Positions 43,470 through 57,195 of a DNA stretch of 64,000 nt are shown piece by piece; position 1 is the stretch's first letter; every line of letters begins with the position of its first letter. Origin of the DNA: Mantis religiosa. Lineage: Eukaryota; Arthropoda; Insecta; Mantodea; Mantidae. The stretch lies in NCBI GenBank assembly GCA_030765055.1, contig CM060951.1, positions 54,815,970 to 54,879,969 on the forward strand, given 5' to 3'. A model generated the notes under the pieces. It was not told the DNA's origin. It saw only the letters and a list, made by a program, of their open reading frames with translations, and ran no database searches. A program made the translations under genes and the position numbers.

Positions 43470-45250
43470 TGGGTTAACCAAGAAAATATACTAAAGTTAA
43501 TATTCCTATTATTATTGAGCTAAGGGATAAAGTTAAGGATTGCTATATATTATACAAATCTAACTCTTCAGAAATTTTTAAAGAAAGGTATAGTGGATAT
43601 AGGAGGGAGTATCTAAAACAGTTAAAAATTAATAAACAGAAATATTATAGGCACACTATGCAAACATCCAAACATGCTTCTAAAACATTGTGGGGAATTG
43701 TAAATCAAAATAAGATTTCAACAAATGAAGTAGAAAATTTCCAGTTAGAAATAAATGGGATTATATAGAAGGATCCACATAAAATCTGTAAGTATATAAA
43801 TAATTTTTATTTAAATTTAATACAGCAAAATTTAGGAAAAAGAAAAAAATATTATTTGGAATGTCAAATCAACAATGTATGTGAACCCTACAAATGTAAG
43901 TGAAATTATTAAAATAATTAGGATTTTGCCTAATAAAAGTACATCAGGCTGGAATGAAATTAGTTCAAAGCTACTAAGATACTGCAAGAATGAAATAGCG
44001 AAAAGATTGGAACATCTTATCAATTATTCAATAGAGAAGGGAGTATTTCCAGATTGCTTAAAGACAAGTATTGTAAGGCCTATCTATAAGAAAGGGGAGA
44101 AATTAGATATAAATAATTATAGGCAAATTACTTTAACATCTGAGATTGGTAAAATAAATGAGCGAATTCTCTTAGTCCGGATGCTAGAATTTTTAAATAA
44201 GGAAAATGTATTTTGCCAGTTTCAGCATGGATTTAGAAAGGGTTTTTCAACTACAACTGCCGTTATTGATTACATCTATCAGGTCATTAGTTTATTAGAA
44301 CAAAATCAAAAGGTGGGCACAGTATTCTTTTACCTCTCAAAGGCTTTTGACAGCGTCAAGCATGATCTCCTTCTAGCTAAATTAGAAGCTTATGGATTAA
44401 GAGGAATAGCTTATGAAATTTGTAAATCATACTTGTTAGACAGAAAGCAGATAACTGAAATCCATGTTAAAAGTAATAAGTGCTTGTCAGTGGTAAAGTC
44501 AAAATAGGGAATAGTAAGATATGGGGTACATCAAGGGTCGTTTATGGGTCCCTTAATGTTTCTGTTATATGTTACTGACATTAATCATCCCATAAATTTC
44601 ATGATAACATCATACGCAGATGATACTCCAGTAAATTTTTGGGGGGCTTGTAATGTATCTTTAATGGTAACAGTTGTATTGGGTACCAATGAAATATCAG
44701 ACTATTTTAAAAGGAACAATCTCATGTGCAATATGGCTAAAACAATTTATGAAGTATGACCTCTCAAAAAGAGAGCAATTGGAACAGACACTTGTGATTG
44801 AGAATAAAAACTGTGATAAAATAGACACGCGTAAATTCTTAGGAATATGGATAGACAGTGGGCTAACAGGGGCACAACGCATAGATAGTATATGTAACAA
44901 AATTAGCAAATCCATTTATCTTTTAAGATTTTTTAAACATACATTAGTGAGTGAACAATTAAAACTAATTTATTATGGTGTTATCTATCCTCACCTACAT
45001 TATGGGATTGAGGCGGTGCAGCAAATGTGCATATGAATAAGTTGATGGTTCTACAAAAGAAATGCGTCAGAATTATTAGTAATTTAAAATTTGGGGAATC
45101 TTGTAGGAATGCTTTTAAAGAACACAACATGCTAACAATTTATACTTTATCCGTATATAGGACTGTACTGTATATACAGAATAAGAATCCTACTAAAAAT
45201 AATAATATTCACGGTTATGTGGTCAAACTTTGTTATTTAGTTTGGTAGAC
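43470..45250 (+). pseudogene. Non-LTR reverse transcriptase, broken
   Basis: Main frame 43875-44507: ILPNKSTSGWNEISSKLLRY, GVFPDCLKTSIVRPIYKKG, NNYRQITLTSEIGKINERIL, FQHGFRKGFSTTTAVIDY, VFFYLSKAFDSVKHDLLLA (DxxKAFD altered to YLSKAFD, so the first catalytic Asp of motif A is lost). After a stop, GVHQGSFMGPLMFLLYVTDI and SYADDTPVNFW (YADD). Then RKFLGIWIDSGLTGAQRID, LLRFFKHTLVSEQLKLIYYG and LQKKCVRIISNLKFG. Four or more frame breaks. The GVPQGS motif reads GVHQGS. Clade (jockey/CR1/L2) is inferred from domain order and the 3' microsatellite tail. Confidence 0.88.
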
Positions 45251-45351
45251 TAAAAATCCGAAGTTGCCCTAAAGCAGCAATATCGTAAATGTACACACCT
45301 GTTAACAGTATCCTCGGTTTAGTCTCGAAGCGTTGGGTCGAATATCTACAC

Positions 45352-45542
45352 CTCCTTCATTCTAATTTATTTTTCTGTAAATGTGAACTATACGAGATAG
45401 AATCTTGTTTCAGCCAAATTGTATATCTGTTGAGAAACATGAGTTATGTGGCACTAACCGTTGCCAAGACATTCCTTGTTATTGATTTCGTTACTTAGAT
45501 ATTTAATGCTCTCTCTTCTTTTGTTTTTCCCCTACTACTCAT
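45352..45542 (+). repeat. Direct repeat H, copy 2
   Basis: Copy of 41479-41665 lying between RT C-terminal segments (IHGYV... and ...LYNKLPIASKQ), so probably inserted into the retroelement. Confidence 0.85.
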
Positions 45543-45886
45543 CTATTTGATATTTCATATTTATTTATTTGTACAGGGCATTAATTACCATAGATATAAG
45601 TGTAATAAGCAAATTGTATTTAAGGATATAAATGTTATAGGAACAATTTTGTATAATAAATTACCTATAGCATCAAAACAGTAAAAAAAAATCTAACTTT
45701 AAAACTAGCTTAAAGAATTAGATTAAAAAATGTCTGTATTCTCTGGATGAATTGTAAATATGTTGTACTGTTTGTAAATGTAAATACTAAAATTTGACAA
45801 TGTCTGAAACTTGTATACAGGTCTATAGACAATAAAGTATATTATTATTTTTATTATTATTGTTGTTATTATCATTATCATCATTA

Positions 45887-47760
<1,874 letters not shown>

Positions 47761-47776
47761 ATAGGTACTGTCTACC

Positions 47777-48410
47777 GAGCGGGATGGTTCAGACGATTTC
47801 GTCTGTAGCCCGCATTCGGGAGACCTGGGTTTGATTCCCGTGGCCACCCTACCTTTCCCATTGGTTTTTTCGGGGGATTTCCCGGGTCGCTAGGTGAATG
47901 CTGGGTAGGTTAATAACATCCCCCGAATTTCCTGTCCCTCCATTTCATCTCTATTGTCATTTAATATCATCTCTCATCTGGTAGTCTCTTTCAGTGTCGG
48001 CGGGGGTCTCGGCGGTGTATGGCAGGATGATATGCTCTGAGGAAAACTACTTCCTTCTCCGGTAGGTCGGTTGCCGGTCTCAGCTCCTCTGCTGGGACCA
48101 TTTCGGGACCGCCAGCCAGGGACGTTTGGGGCTCGGATCGCCTGCCTGGGACCTGTGGGGCTCGGCTACTGGTTTCGTTGCCGTCCCGCTGTGGGGGAGC
48201 GAATCCGTTGTCCTGGCCTGTCGGGGGAAGTCTCTATCCAAGTAAACTGCAGGGACCCTGCCCTCTGTATCGTCGTGGCTCCTTGGGTCGGCCGCCCTCT
48301 GTCTCCTTCGCCTCATCCTTCCTCCCGGGGGCGTCCCACTTGGGGGCATAAGAATAAGGGGCTCAGTATGGCGGCCTATGTACCGATTCTCCTCCGGTAT
48401 GATGATACTA
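47777..48410 (+). mobile_element. SINE family E, complete 634-bp copy
   Basis: tRNA-like head (GGGATGGTTCAGACGATTTC, CTGGGTTTGATTCCCGTGG), a CT-rich middle, a long GC-rich 3' half and end GATGATACTA. Perfect 16-bp target duplication ATAGGTACTGTCTACC at 47761-47776 and 48411-48426. Truncated relatives at 20605 and 63430 on the minus strand. Confidence 0.92.
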
Positions 48411-48419
48411 ATAGGTACT

Positions 48420-48737
48420 GTCTACCCACTACAGGAAGGCATGGCAGAGGAATGTGTAATGTAATCACTTTTTCTGTCCGCATGATGTTTATGCTCAGAT
48501 GTGATAAGGATGCTAACTTCATCTAAAATATACAGTGTTGTCACATAGCTCATCCATGTATAAAACCAGTCACAGCATTTACTGAAATGAGCATTAGATT
48601 TGGGTGCAAGGGTGAATCAAATGCACTCTCATACACTCATTTCATAGTTAAAAGATCCACAAACACAGCAGATAAACAGTTCAAGCCCCATCTATCTCTT
48701 CAGGCCCACTTGCCTTCTTGTGGTGGGCAGAAAGTAG
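48420..48737 (+). mobile_element. MITE family J, copy 1
   Basis: Ends CTACCCACTACAGGAAGGCA and (inverted) CTGCCCACCACAAGAAGGCA. The interior GAATGTGTAATGTAATCAC, GTCCGCATGATGTTTATG and GATAAACAGTTCAAGC matches the inverse of 59036-59345. The SINE E target site lies across its left end. Confidence 0.85.
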
Positions 48738-50150
48738 TGGCTGAGGTTGTAGGTGATAGATTGTAAATCTGTTAAGGGCATTTTTCTTCTACTTTTACAT
48801 GCAGAAGTTCCGTGCTTTAAGCGAAACGGAATTTTTCAAACCTGGTAGAAATTTATAACTTTAGGCTCCAGGCCACCAATGTAGAAAATACATTTATCAG
48901 ACGTAAATTGTAAAAGTAGTTTTGAAATGTTGAAATCAAGGAAACCCGTAAAAGTTCATCGCCATCGATGCCGCAACCACCAACATTATAATCATACTTT
49001 GAACGTCGTTTTCTTTTTAGAAAAATCCCAAACCAGATCTTCAAAGCCCAAGTGTATTTCTGTCTTGCAAATAAGTGGAGTTAATTAGCCAAGAAAACAT
49101 GATTTAATCAAAGAAAACTTTAAGCTAGGATCGTTAATGTCAGTGGTGGCGTGACGATGCGCAATGTTCGCCTCTTCAGGTTATGACCGAGGTGGTTGTT
49201 GTAGAAATGCCAAGGATGAGAGAGGCTGAAGAGGCGGAGAGAATGAAAACCACCAGACAACCACGGAATGGAGGTTTCGTGATCTCGGGCTTGCACCACG
49301 TGACTGTTCGTTTTGTTCCTGTAATCTAGGGATGGGCTCACATCATGACATGTACTTATGTAATGTCAGGAACAGCCGACAGGAGATCTAAGCCAAATCT
49401 CTTGCTCGCAACTTGGCGTAAATGCCTTCAGCCTCCCAAGAAGTCAGTTTTATAAAGAAAACGTCCAGACCATAGGTTAACACTACGTTGCAAAACCTTC
49501 TGGCCATGTCTTTTTACATATTTTTATCCGAATTGCGCTATTTTGAACTTAGTACTTACAGTTTCTTTATAGTTCTATGAATCCAAAGTTCTCTCATTTT
49601 TCGGCTGTGGGCTTTCTTTCTCGTCTGTCTATGTTGTTCCTGTCTTTTTCTTCGGTTTGTTCTCTTGGTCAATATGCCACTTATGCACCTTCATTCTAAA
49701 GATGTCGTCCCTGTCTAGGATATCGTCTTGAGTGATTAAAGCCAATTTGAAGTCTTTTTTACTTCACCAATCCATTTCTACTTATGCTTTACTTCTGTTT
49801 ATTTTAAATTCTATAAGTTGTTTCGTGAACCTATTTGAATTTAATCCTTTACTATAAATAAACACTGACGCGACGGCCCTAAAAGGACCAAGGCTTACCA
49901 ACCCGACTATCGGCCTCACGCCCACTTGCTCACGGCAGAGGTGGGCGATCATCCAACCGATAAGGGGAGGAGATGTGGTCAGCATCTCGGCATCCAATGG
50001 TTTACTATGTCTATAAAAGTTTAACTTTCATTTCCTAATATCGCCATGGCTGTCTGATATTTTTTATCCCCTTTTTACTTGTAAGTCTGTATTGTTGACC
50101 TACGACTTGTGGGCCTAAAATTTTTGTACTACTTCTACTCCGAACATTTG
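48738..50150. other. No gene recognised
   Basis: Mixed composition. 49130-49350 and 49870-50000 are GC-richer (the latter reads CGGCAGAGGTGGGCGATCAT) and may be SINE scraps. No duplicates identified. Confidence 0.3.
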
Positions 50151-50580
50151 AGCCCCTCCCGTATAGGGAGTTGTTCGGATTGGGTTGGACTCGAGGGAGC
50201 AGTGGTTCCCGATACCCATGGGTGATCGGGTACGTCTCCGGATGGGGTTGAGGGAAGCCATTAATATTCCCGGGTACTAGCCTGCAGAGCTAGTAGGTGT
50301 GCTAGATCGCCAGGTGGCCCCACCGAGGTCATATCGGTAGCTTTCCCATTTTAGAGTTGGCGCGCGTAGGTGGCGTATCCACTTCCATCCGTCTTGAGTC
50401 CACAGGACCAGATGGGGGGGGGGGGGGGGCTTGTTAGCTTCTAGGTCTTGCCCTATGGATAGCACCACGGAGGCGCCGGGCGCCCTTTTGGGACAGCTCG
50501 GTAACTCCCTGGTGGAAGGAGGCCCGGGTCCTTGGTTCTACGGGTCCAGGACTAATGGGAGTAGAACCTCTGACATTAAC
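50151..50580 (+). other. GC-rich block upstream of an (ATT)n array
   Basis: GC-rich sequence with a G17-like run (50415-50431), followed by 70 bp of T-rich sequence and then (ATT)n. By analogy with 45.8 kb it could be the 3' end of a retroelement whose tail expanded, but no coding motif is present. Confidence 0.35.
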
Positions 50581-50649
50581 ACACTACTTCTACTATTTTC
50601 TTTTTCTATATTTTCGATATCAGCTTTTCTGTTCAAATTAATGTTTCTG

Positions 50650-51207
<558 letters not shown>

Positions 51208-51519
51208 TATATTATTATCATCATTATCATTATTGAAGCCTGTCACATCTTACCACTGTCTTTTCCAATGTCTTTTTCCATTCGGTCTGTAATGTACTAT
51301 TCTGTTAGGTGTATTTGTATATTTAACTCCTTAGACAGAAATTCTCGGTTGTTTTCTGCACTTATCTACTTTTACTTTCATAGATTTCATTTTCATTTTG
51401 TTTATCCATTTTTTTGTCTATGTTTGGTTTCTATTGGCATCGTCGAAAGCAAGCCGGTTACTGGATAATTTAAAAGTTGTTTCTAAGAAGAACTTGTAGA
51501 ATAACGAATATCAAGTCAC
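51208..51519. other. No gene recognised
   Basis: AT-rich spacer. Confidence 0.4.
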
Positions 51520-51738
51520 GCCCCTGTAGTGCGGTGCTAACGTTTCTCCCTCACGTTGAAGAGGTTCCGAATTCGAATGTTGGTCAATAAAGTTTTACTG
51601 GAGTTTTCCCTTATCCTTAAAGGTAAACGTCGGATAACTCTAAGCTCTATGGAAACTGGGCTAATTTGAGCATCATTTCACCCATTTCAATGATCATCCG
51701 ATATGACAACTTTGGAGGAGTAAATTAAAAAGAAGAGC
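51520..51738 (+). mobile_element. SINE family B, diverged copy
   Basis: GTAGTGCGGTGCTAACG head, CCGAATTCGAATGTTGG box B, then GATAACTCTAAGCTCTATGG and CATCATTTCACCCATTTC to GGAGTAAATTAAAAAG. A deletion shortens the middle. Confidence 0.82.
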
Positions 51739-52034
51739 AAATATCAAGTAGTTCTAAATATCTTCAGGTTTGCAGAATTAAGAGAATATAATGAGAATTA
51801 GAAGGAAATGTAATAAGGAGGCCAAAAGAAAGGATCAAAATAAAAATGATATGTAGATCAATAGAAAAACAAGAAGATAGAGGCCATAGGTGAGGATAGA
51901 AAGCTTTAAAGAAGGCACTTTTTGCAGAAATTTAAAAAAACTTATAAGTGGTACTCTCTTACTTCCATCTTCACCTTATCAAGCAACAATAACATTCAAT
52001 GGCTGCGTAATTTTAAAACTGTTTCAGTTACTGC
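51739..52034. other. No gene recognised
   Basis: AT-rich spacer. Confidence 0.4.

Positions 52035-53135
<1,101 letters not shown>

Positions 53136-53186
<51 letters not shown>
53136..53186. repeat. (TA)n microsatellite
   Basis: About 25 perfect AT units. Confidence 0.95.
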
Positions 53187-53189
<3 letters not shown>

Positions 53190-53217
53190 CCGACAAATAT
53201 TCAAGACAGAACCAGAG

Positions 53218-53330
53218 GACTGCCCTAATAGGCTTTACGTCTCGGACCGCTCTAATCGGCCTCACGCCGAAGACTGTTCTAATGGTTTTTCAAGCCACGG
53301 AGAGCTCTCCTCGGCTCCACGCCGAAGATC
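53218..53330. repeat. 27-bp minisatellite, four imperfect units
   Basis: Units start GACTGCCCTAATAGGC, GACCGCTCTAATCGGC, GACTGTTCTAATGG and GAGAGCTCTCCTCGGC, each 27-28 bp. Several end in CACGCCGAA. Confidence 0.75.
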
Positions 53331-53757
53331 CTTGTCCACAGCTGCGCGTGGGTGTATCACTTTCACTTCCTGAAAGCCCTCTTCATTCAACCAAAATCTC
53401 TTTGTGGCTGTTTTGTCATGCCATTCTAAATGACCCAAAGAATTTCCTATTCATATAAGTCAAGTGAGCCCCTTTAGAAAACTGCTAAGGACACTGTTTC
53501 TTACACTGCTTTTGTTATAACAACTTTCCCCACAACTCAACTGGCCTTGCCCTTGTCGTAACAAAGAACCAACATTCCTTTGACATCCATCATGACTCTT
53601 TACTTCTGGCAAATCTTAATTTCGGTATCAAAATTCTTAAAGAGAAAGCAATTGGACCAAATGAACGCACTGCACGACTAACAATTATGTAATGTTAACG
53701 CTGTAGTGCTGACATCATGAGTCAGAAGTAAGAACATGACTGATACTGTTGAGAATG
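53331..53757. other. No gene recognised
   Basis: Spacer before the Tc1 element. Confidence 0.4.
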
Positions 53758-53759
53758 TA

Positions 53760-55325
53760 CAGAGACTCCCATAAATAATCGGACAAAGCAGAGTACTAAG
53801 TTTTTAAAGTCAAAATCAACATTTGATGTGCTGTTTTACTGAAAGTAATGGTAACCGACAGTTACATGGTTCGTTCTTGCAAGAAAATAAATGTTATTTC
53901 ACATAAAAATTATATAATGCGTGTTTTTTAAGAATTAAAAAGAAATGTGACATTTTTTGGCCCTCAAAAGTAATTGAACGTAACAACTTGAGTGTGATAC
54001 AAAATATGGCTTAGTACTTTGTGACTCTCCCTCTTCTTTTCACTACTACTCGCAACCCATTCGGCATGCTGTGAACCAGGTTTTTCATGTAGGCTGTAGA
54101 AAGTTTGCTCCATTCCTCTTGCAACCTCTCCTTCAGGTGCTGCTTGGAGGTGATGGGGTCTTCCGCACGGCCTTCTTCAGTTTATCCCACACTGCTTTTA
54201 TGGGATTAAGATCCGGGGACTAAAGAGGTGGATGCAGTACATGAGGACAGTTGTAAAGTAACCATAGCTGTCCAATGTGGGACGTATGCTTCGGATCATT
54301 ATCCTGATAAAATGAGAAGCTGACCAAAAGACGCTTCATTGACGTACTTTGTTTTAAATTTTGCTGAAATAGTCTAAGATAGACTTCCTTGTTTATGGTT
54401 GTGTCTATGAACAAGCTTTCTCACTCCCGTAGAGGAAATACAGCCCCATACCATTACACTCCCTCCGCCGTGTTTGACTGTGCCTTGTAAATTGTGCTCT
54501 TCCAGCTCTGTGTTTGGTTTCCTTCACACAACCAACCACCCTGTATAGGAAGGTTGTATTTGCTTTCGTCACAAACAATAACTTGGTCCCACCAATCGGT
54601 TGTCTTGTTTACAAAGTCTTCGGCAAATTGTAATCGCTTCCTTTTATTCCTGCTGGAAATGTATGGCTTTTTCCTGGCTACGCCACCATTAAAATCTTGT
54701 TTTCGTATGGCCCTTCTGACCGTTTCAGGACTGTCAGTCCCAGTTCTTCCTGAATCTCAGCACAAATCACCGGAGCACGAACACGCGGATTCCGTTTTAC
54801 CTTCCGCATAGTATAAGACCCCCGCCTATCGGTAAGAAGTTTTGGTCGCCCTGGCTTTGCTCGAGATTGAATTATGTCTCTAACTGTACTTTTTCTAAGA
54901 TTCAGAATCTCTGCTAATTCCCGGTATGTCTTTTTCTTTTCATAGTGATAGTTCATTAACTGCCTCTGTTCAAAGGTACTCTGATTACCTCTGGGCCCCA
55001 TACTATGCTCTTGCCTTCTCGATGCGCAGTTGACGTACTTCTACGATGCTGTTTGGTCTACTGATAGACTTCACCTACTCGTTTGTATTGCGTTTCATTT
55101 GTGCTGTCAGATTCTTTTTGTGTCGTAATCTCGTGATGTAAACTCGGTTGAATGGTAAAGCTCTTAGTTGAGCCTCATTTTCAATCTCTAAAATGGATAT
55201 TCATAGCAAATGATCTTTGCTTAACACAAGGAGTACCTTGAGATTGATACACATACTCTATCCTGCTTTATACAGCACTCCATAGTGAAATGCAAAGTCT
55301 GTCCGATTATTTACGGGAGTCAGTG
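53760..55325 (-). mobile_element. Tc1-type transposon, full length
   Basis: Termini CAGAGACTCCCATAAATAAT (left) and CACTGACTCCCGTAAATAAT (right, inverted) both continue CGGACA. TA at 53758-53759 and 55326-55327. 1566 bp. Confidence 0.93.
54011..55001 (-). pseudogene. Tc1 transposase with altered catalytic Glu
   Basis: ATG 55001: MGPRGNQSTFEQRQLMNYHY, HTH with YRELAEILNLRKSTVRDIIQ, the GRP-type hook AKPGRPKLLT, KRNPRVRAPVICAEIQEELG. After frame breaks: RKKPYISSRNKRKRLQFAED, VIVCDESKYNL (first Asp), NTTINKEVYLRLFQQNL-like, SFYQDNDPKHTSHIG (second Asp), then SPDLNPIKAVWDKLK and the end VVVKRRGRVTKY. The final residue of the DDE triad, normally Glu in NPIE, is Lys (AAA at 54196-54198), a change that alone would abolish activity. 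About 330 codons, the usual length. Frameshifts or stops near 54740, 54430 and 54230. Confidence 0.88.
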
Positions 55326-55327
55326 TA

Positions 55328-55885
55328 CGCTGTGTGGTGTTGTATTGTTTTTGCAAGTAATAAATCATGACCTATTTTTTTAGGTGGAGCGAAGTTAATT
55401 ATACGGGACCAAATACGTAATCCATCACGATTATGTGATTTTTTTAGTTAATAAAATAAATATAGTGAATATTATAGAGTCAGATCGATTGTATTACAAC
55501 AGAAACATTTCAGGGGAGTGGAACAAACATCATTAAAGAGTCTCAGAGCAATAAACCATTAGTAGCCAATGTGATCAACAAAATCGACACATAAACCAAA
55601 ACCTATCAGCTTTGTGAGACAGTAGGAACTAGGTCATCACCATTAACGAGAATATCCGTAGAATATCGCCATAAAACTTCGTCAATCTAAAAGTTCAGAA
55701 ACATGTCTTCTAAGGTAAATTGAAGGATCCTTGAAGGATGCATTCCGTTCTGGCCATTTTAATAACAATTTATTCTGTTATTTTAATAACAGGAGAAAGT
55801 GCTTGCGCTAAACCCCAGGACCAGAGTACGTCCCATTTATAGACGTTTTATGAAGTCAGGATTCAAGAAAACAAGAATTAATATG
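55328..55885. other. No gene recognised
   Basis: AT-rich spacer. Confidence 0.4.
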
Positions 55886-56045
55886 GACTGCCCCGTAGCT
55901 CAGTCGGTAGAGCACCTGCCTGCCTAGGTTCGATTCCCGGATGGGAGTGGGGATTTTTCTCCAAACAAGATGATTCTCCATCTTCCCCAGAGTCTGGAAG
56001 TGTGAGTGTGAGCGTGATCTAACGATTACGAGTTAACACCATCGA
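55886..56045 (+). mobile_element. SINE family D (tRNA-Lys-like head), copy 2
   Basis: GCCCCGTAGCTCAGTCGGTA, CCTGCCTGCCTAGGTTCGAT, GGGGATTTTTCTCCAAAC, CATCTTCCCCAGAGTCTGGA. A 10-bp gap in the anticodon arm compared with the 63.8-kb copy. It joins the C1 array at its 3' end. Confidence 0.85.
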
Positions 56046-56079
56046 TATGGAAAGAAAGAGTCACACTGAAAAATTCAAT

Positions 56080-56151
56080 GCCATAGCCGGGATTTGAACC
56101 ACGGATCTTCTGGTTGCCGTCCAGCCGCTCTAACCTTTGAGCTACTATGGC
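56080..56151 (-). pseudogene. tRNA-like unit C1-3
   Basis: Minus strand, GCCATAG/CTATGGC acceptor with box A TAGCTCAAAGG and box B GGTTCAAATCC. Confidence 0.7.
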
Positions 56152-56417
56152 CAACGTGCCGACATGACATTAAATTCTCCAACTCACTCGTGTTTTTCTC
56201 GGTAAACCACTTAGGAGTTCTCATAAACACATAAGACAACTACCTTAATGGTGACTTACAACATGTAAGTACTTTAAGGCCCGGGCTTTATAGTTAACCA
56301 CTATTAGGTCAATTAATGGAAATTAATTGTTCTTTCACACTGGCCTTGTGTAGGCTAAAGTATGGAAAGATAGAGTCAGACTGAAATAGAGTCATGTCGA
56401 GTCATATCGGCACGTTG

Positions 56418-56489
56418 GCCATAGTAGCTCAAGGGTTAGAGCGGCTGGACGGCAACCAGAAGATCCGTGGTTCAAATCCCAGCTATGGC
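56418..56489 (+). pseudogene. tRNA-like unit C1-4
   Basis: Box A TAGCTCAAGGG, box B GGTTCAAATCC, anticodon loop ACGGCAA. 3' half reads CCCAGCTATGGC. Confidence 0.72.
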
Positions 56490-56731
56490 ATTGGATTTTT
56501 CAGTCTGAATCTATCTTTCCATACTTAGCCTACACACGGCCAGTGTGAAAAAACAATTAATTTCCATTAATTGACCTAATAGTGGTTAACTATAAAGCCC
56601 GGGCCTTAAAGTACTTACACGTTGTAAGTCGCCATTAAGGTAGTTGTCTCATGTGTTTATGAGAACTTCTAAGTGGTTTACCGGGAAAAACACGAGTCAG
56701 TTGGAGAATTTAATGTCATGTCGGCGCGTTG

Positions 56732-56803
56732 GCCATAGTAGCTCAAGGGTTAGAGCGGCTGGACGGCAACCAGAAGATCCATGGTTCAAATCCCAGCTAT
56801 GGC
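56732..56803 (+). pseudogene. tRNA-like unit C1-5
   Basis: As C1-4 with one change in the T arm (CCATGGTTC). Confidence 0.72.
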
Positions 56804-57039
56804 ATTGGATTTTTCAGTCTGACTCTATGTTTCCATACTTTAGCCTACACACGGCCAGTGTGAAAGAACAATTAATTTCTATTAATTGACCTAATAGTGG
56901 TTAACTAAAAGCCCAGGCCTTAAAGTACTTACACGTTGTAAGTCACCATTAAGGTCTCATGTGTTTATGAGAACTTCTAAGTGGTTTACCGGGAAAATCA
57001 CGAGTCAGTTGGAGAATTTAATGTCATGTCGGCACGTTG

Positions 57040-57111
57040 GCCATAGTAACTCAAGGGTTAGAGCGGCTGGACGGCAACCAGAAGATCCGTGGTTCAAATC
57101 CCGGCTATGGC
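57040..57111 (+). pseudogene. tRNA-like unit C1-6
   Basis: As C1-4. Box A has one change (TAACTCAAGGG). T arm CCGTGGTTCAAATCCCGG. Confidence 0.72.
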
Positions 57112-57195
57112 ATTGAATTTTTCAGTCTGACTCTATCTTTCCATACTTTAGCCTACACACGGCCAGTGTGAAAGAACAATTAATTACCATGGATA

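Larger units (their letters stand above)
56046..57195. repeat. tRNA-like C1 array: inverted plus tandem units
   Basis: One minus-strand unit followed, after an inverted junction near 56390, by three plus-strand units with a period of 308-314 bp. Each monomer holds a tRNA-like sequence, TTCACACTGGCC-type motifs, ATTAATTTCCATTAATTGAC, GTAAGTCGCCATTAAGG and ACACGAGTCAGTTGGAGAAT. Confidence 0.85.

Noticed and set aside
41479..45542. LTR retrotransposon bounded by the direct repeats
   Set aside because: Copy 2 lies inside the non-LTR element's 3' part, there is no primer-binding site or gag-pol order, and the RT is of APE-linked non-LTR type.
57040..57111. Genuine tRNA gene
   Set aside because: Acceptor and D arm fit, but the T stem is mismatched, position 33 is C, and the same unit recurs within repeats; better called tRNA-like.
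56046..57195. CRISPR-like array
   Set aside because: Repeats are about 310 bp with conserved interiors, and the genome is animal; no short direct repeat with unique spacers.
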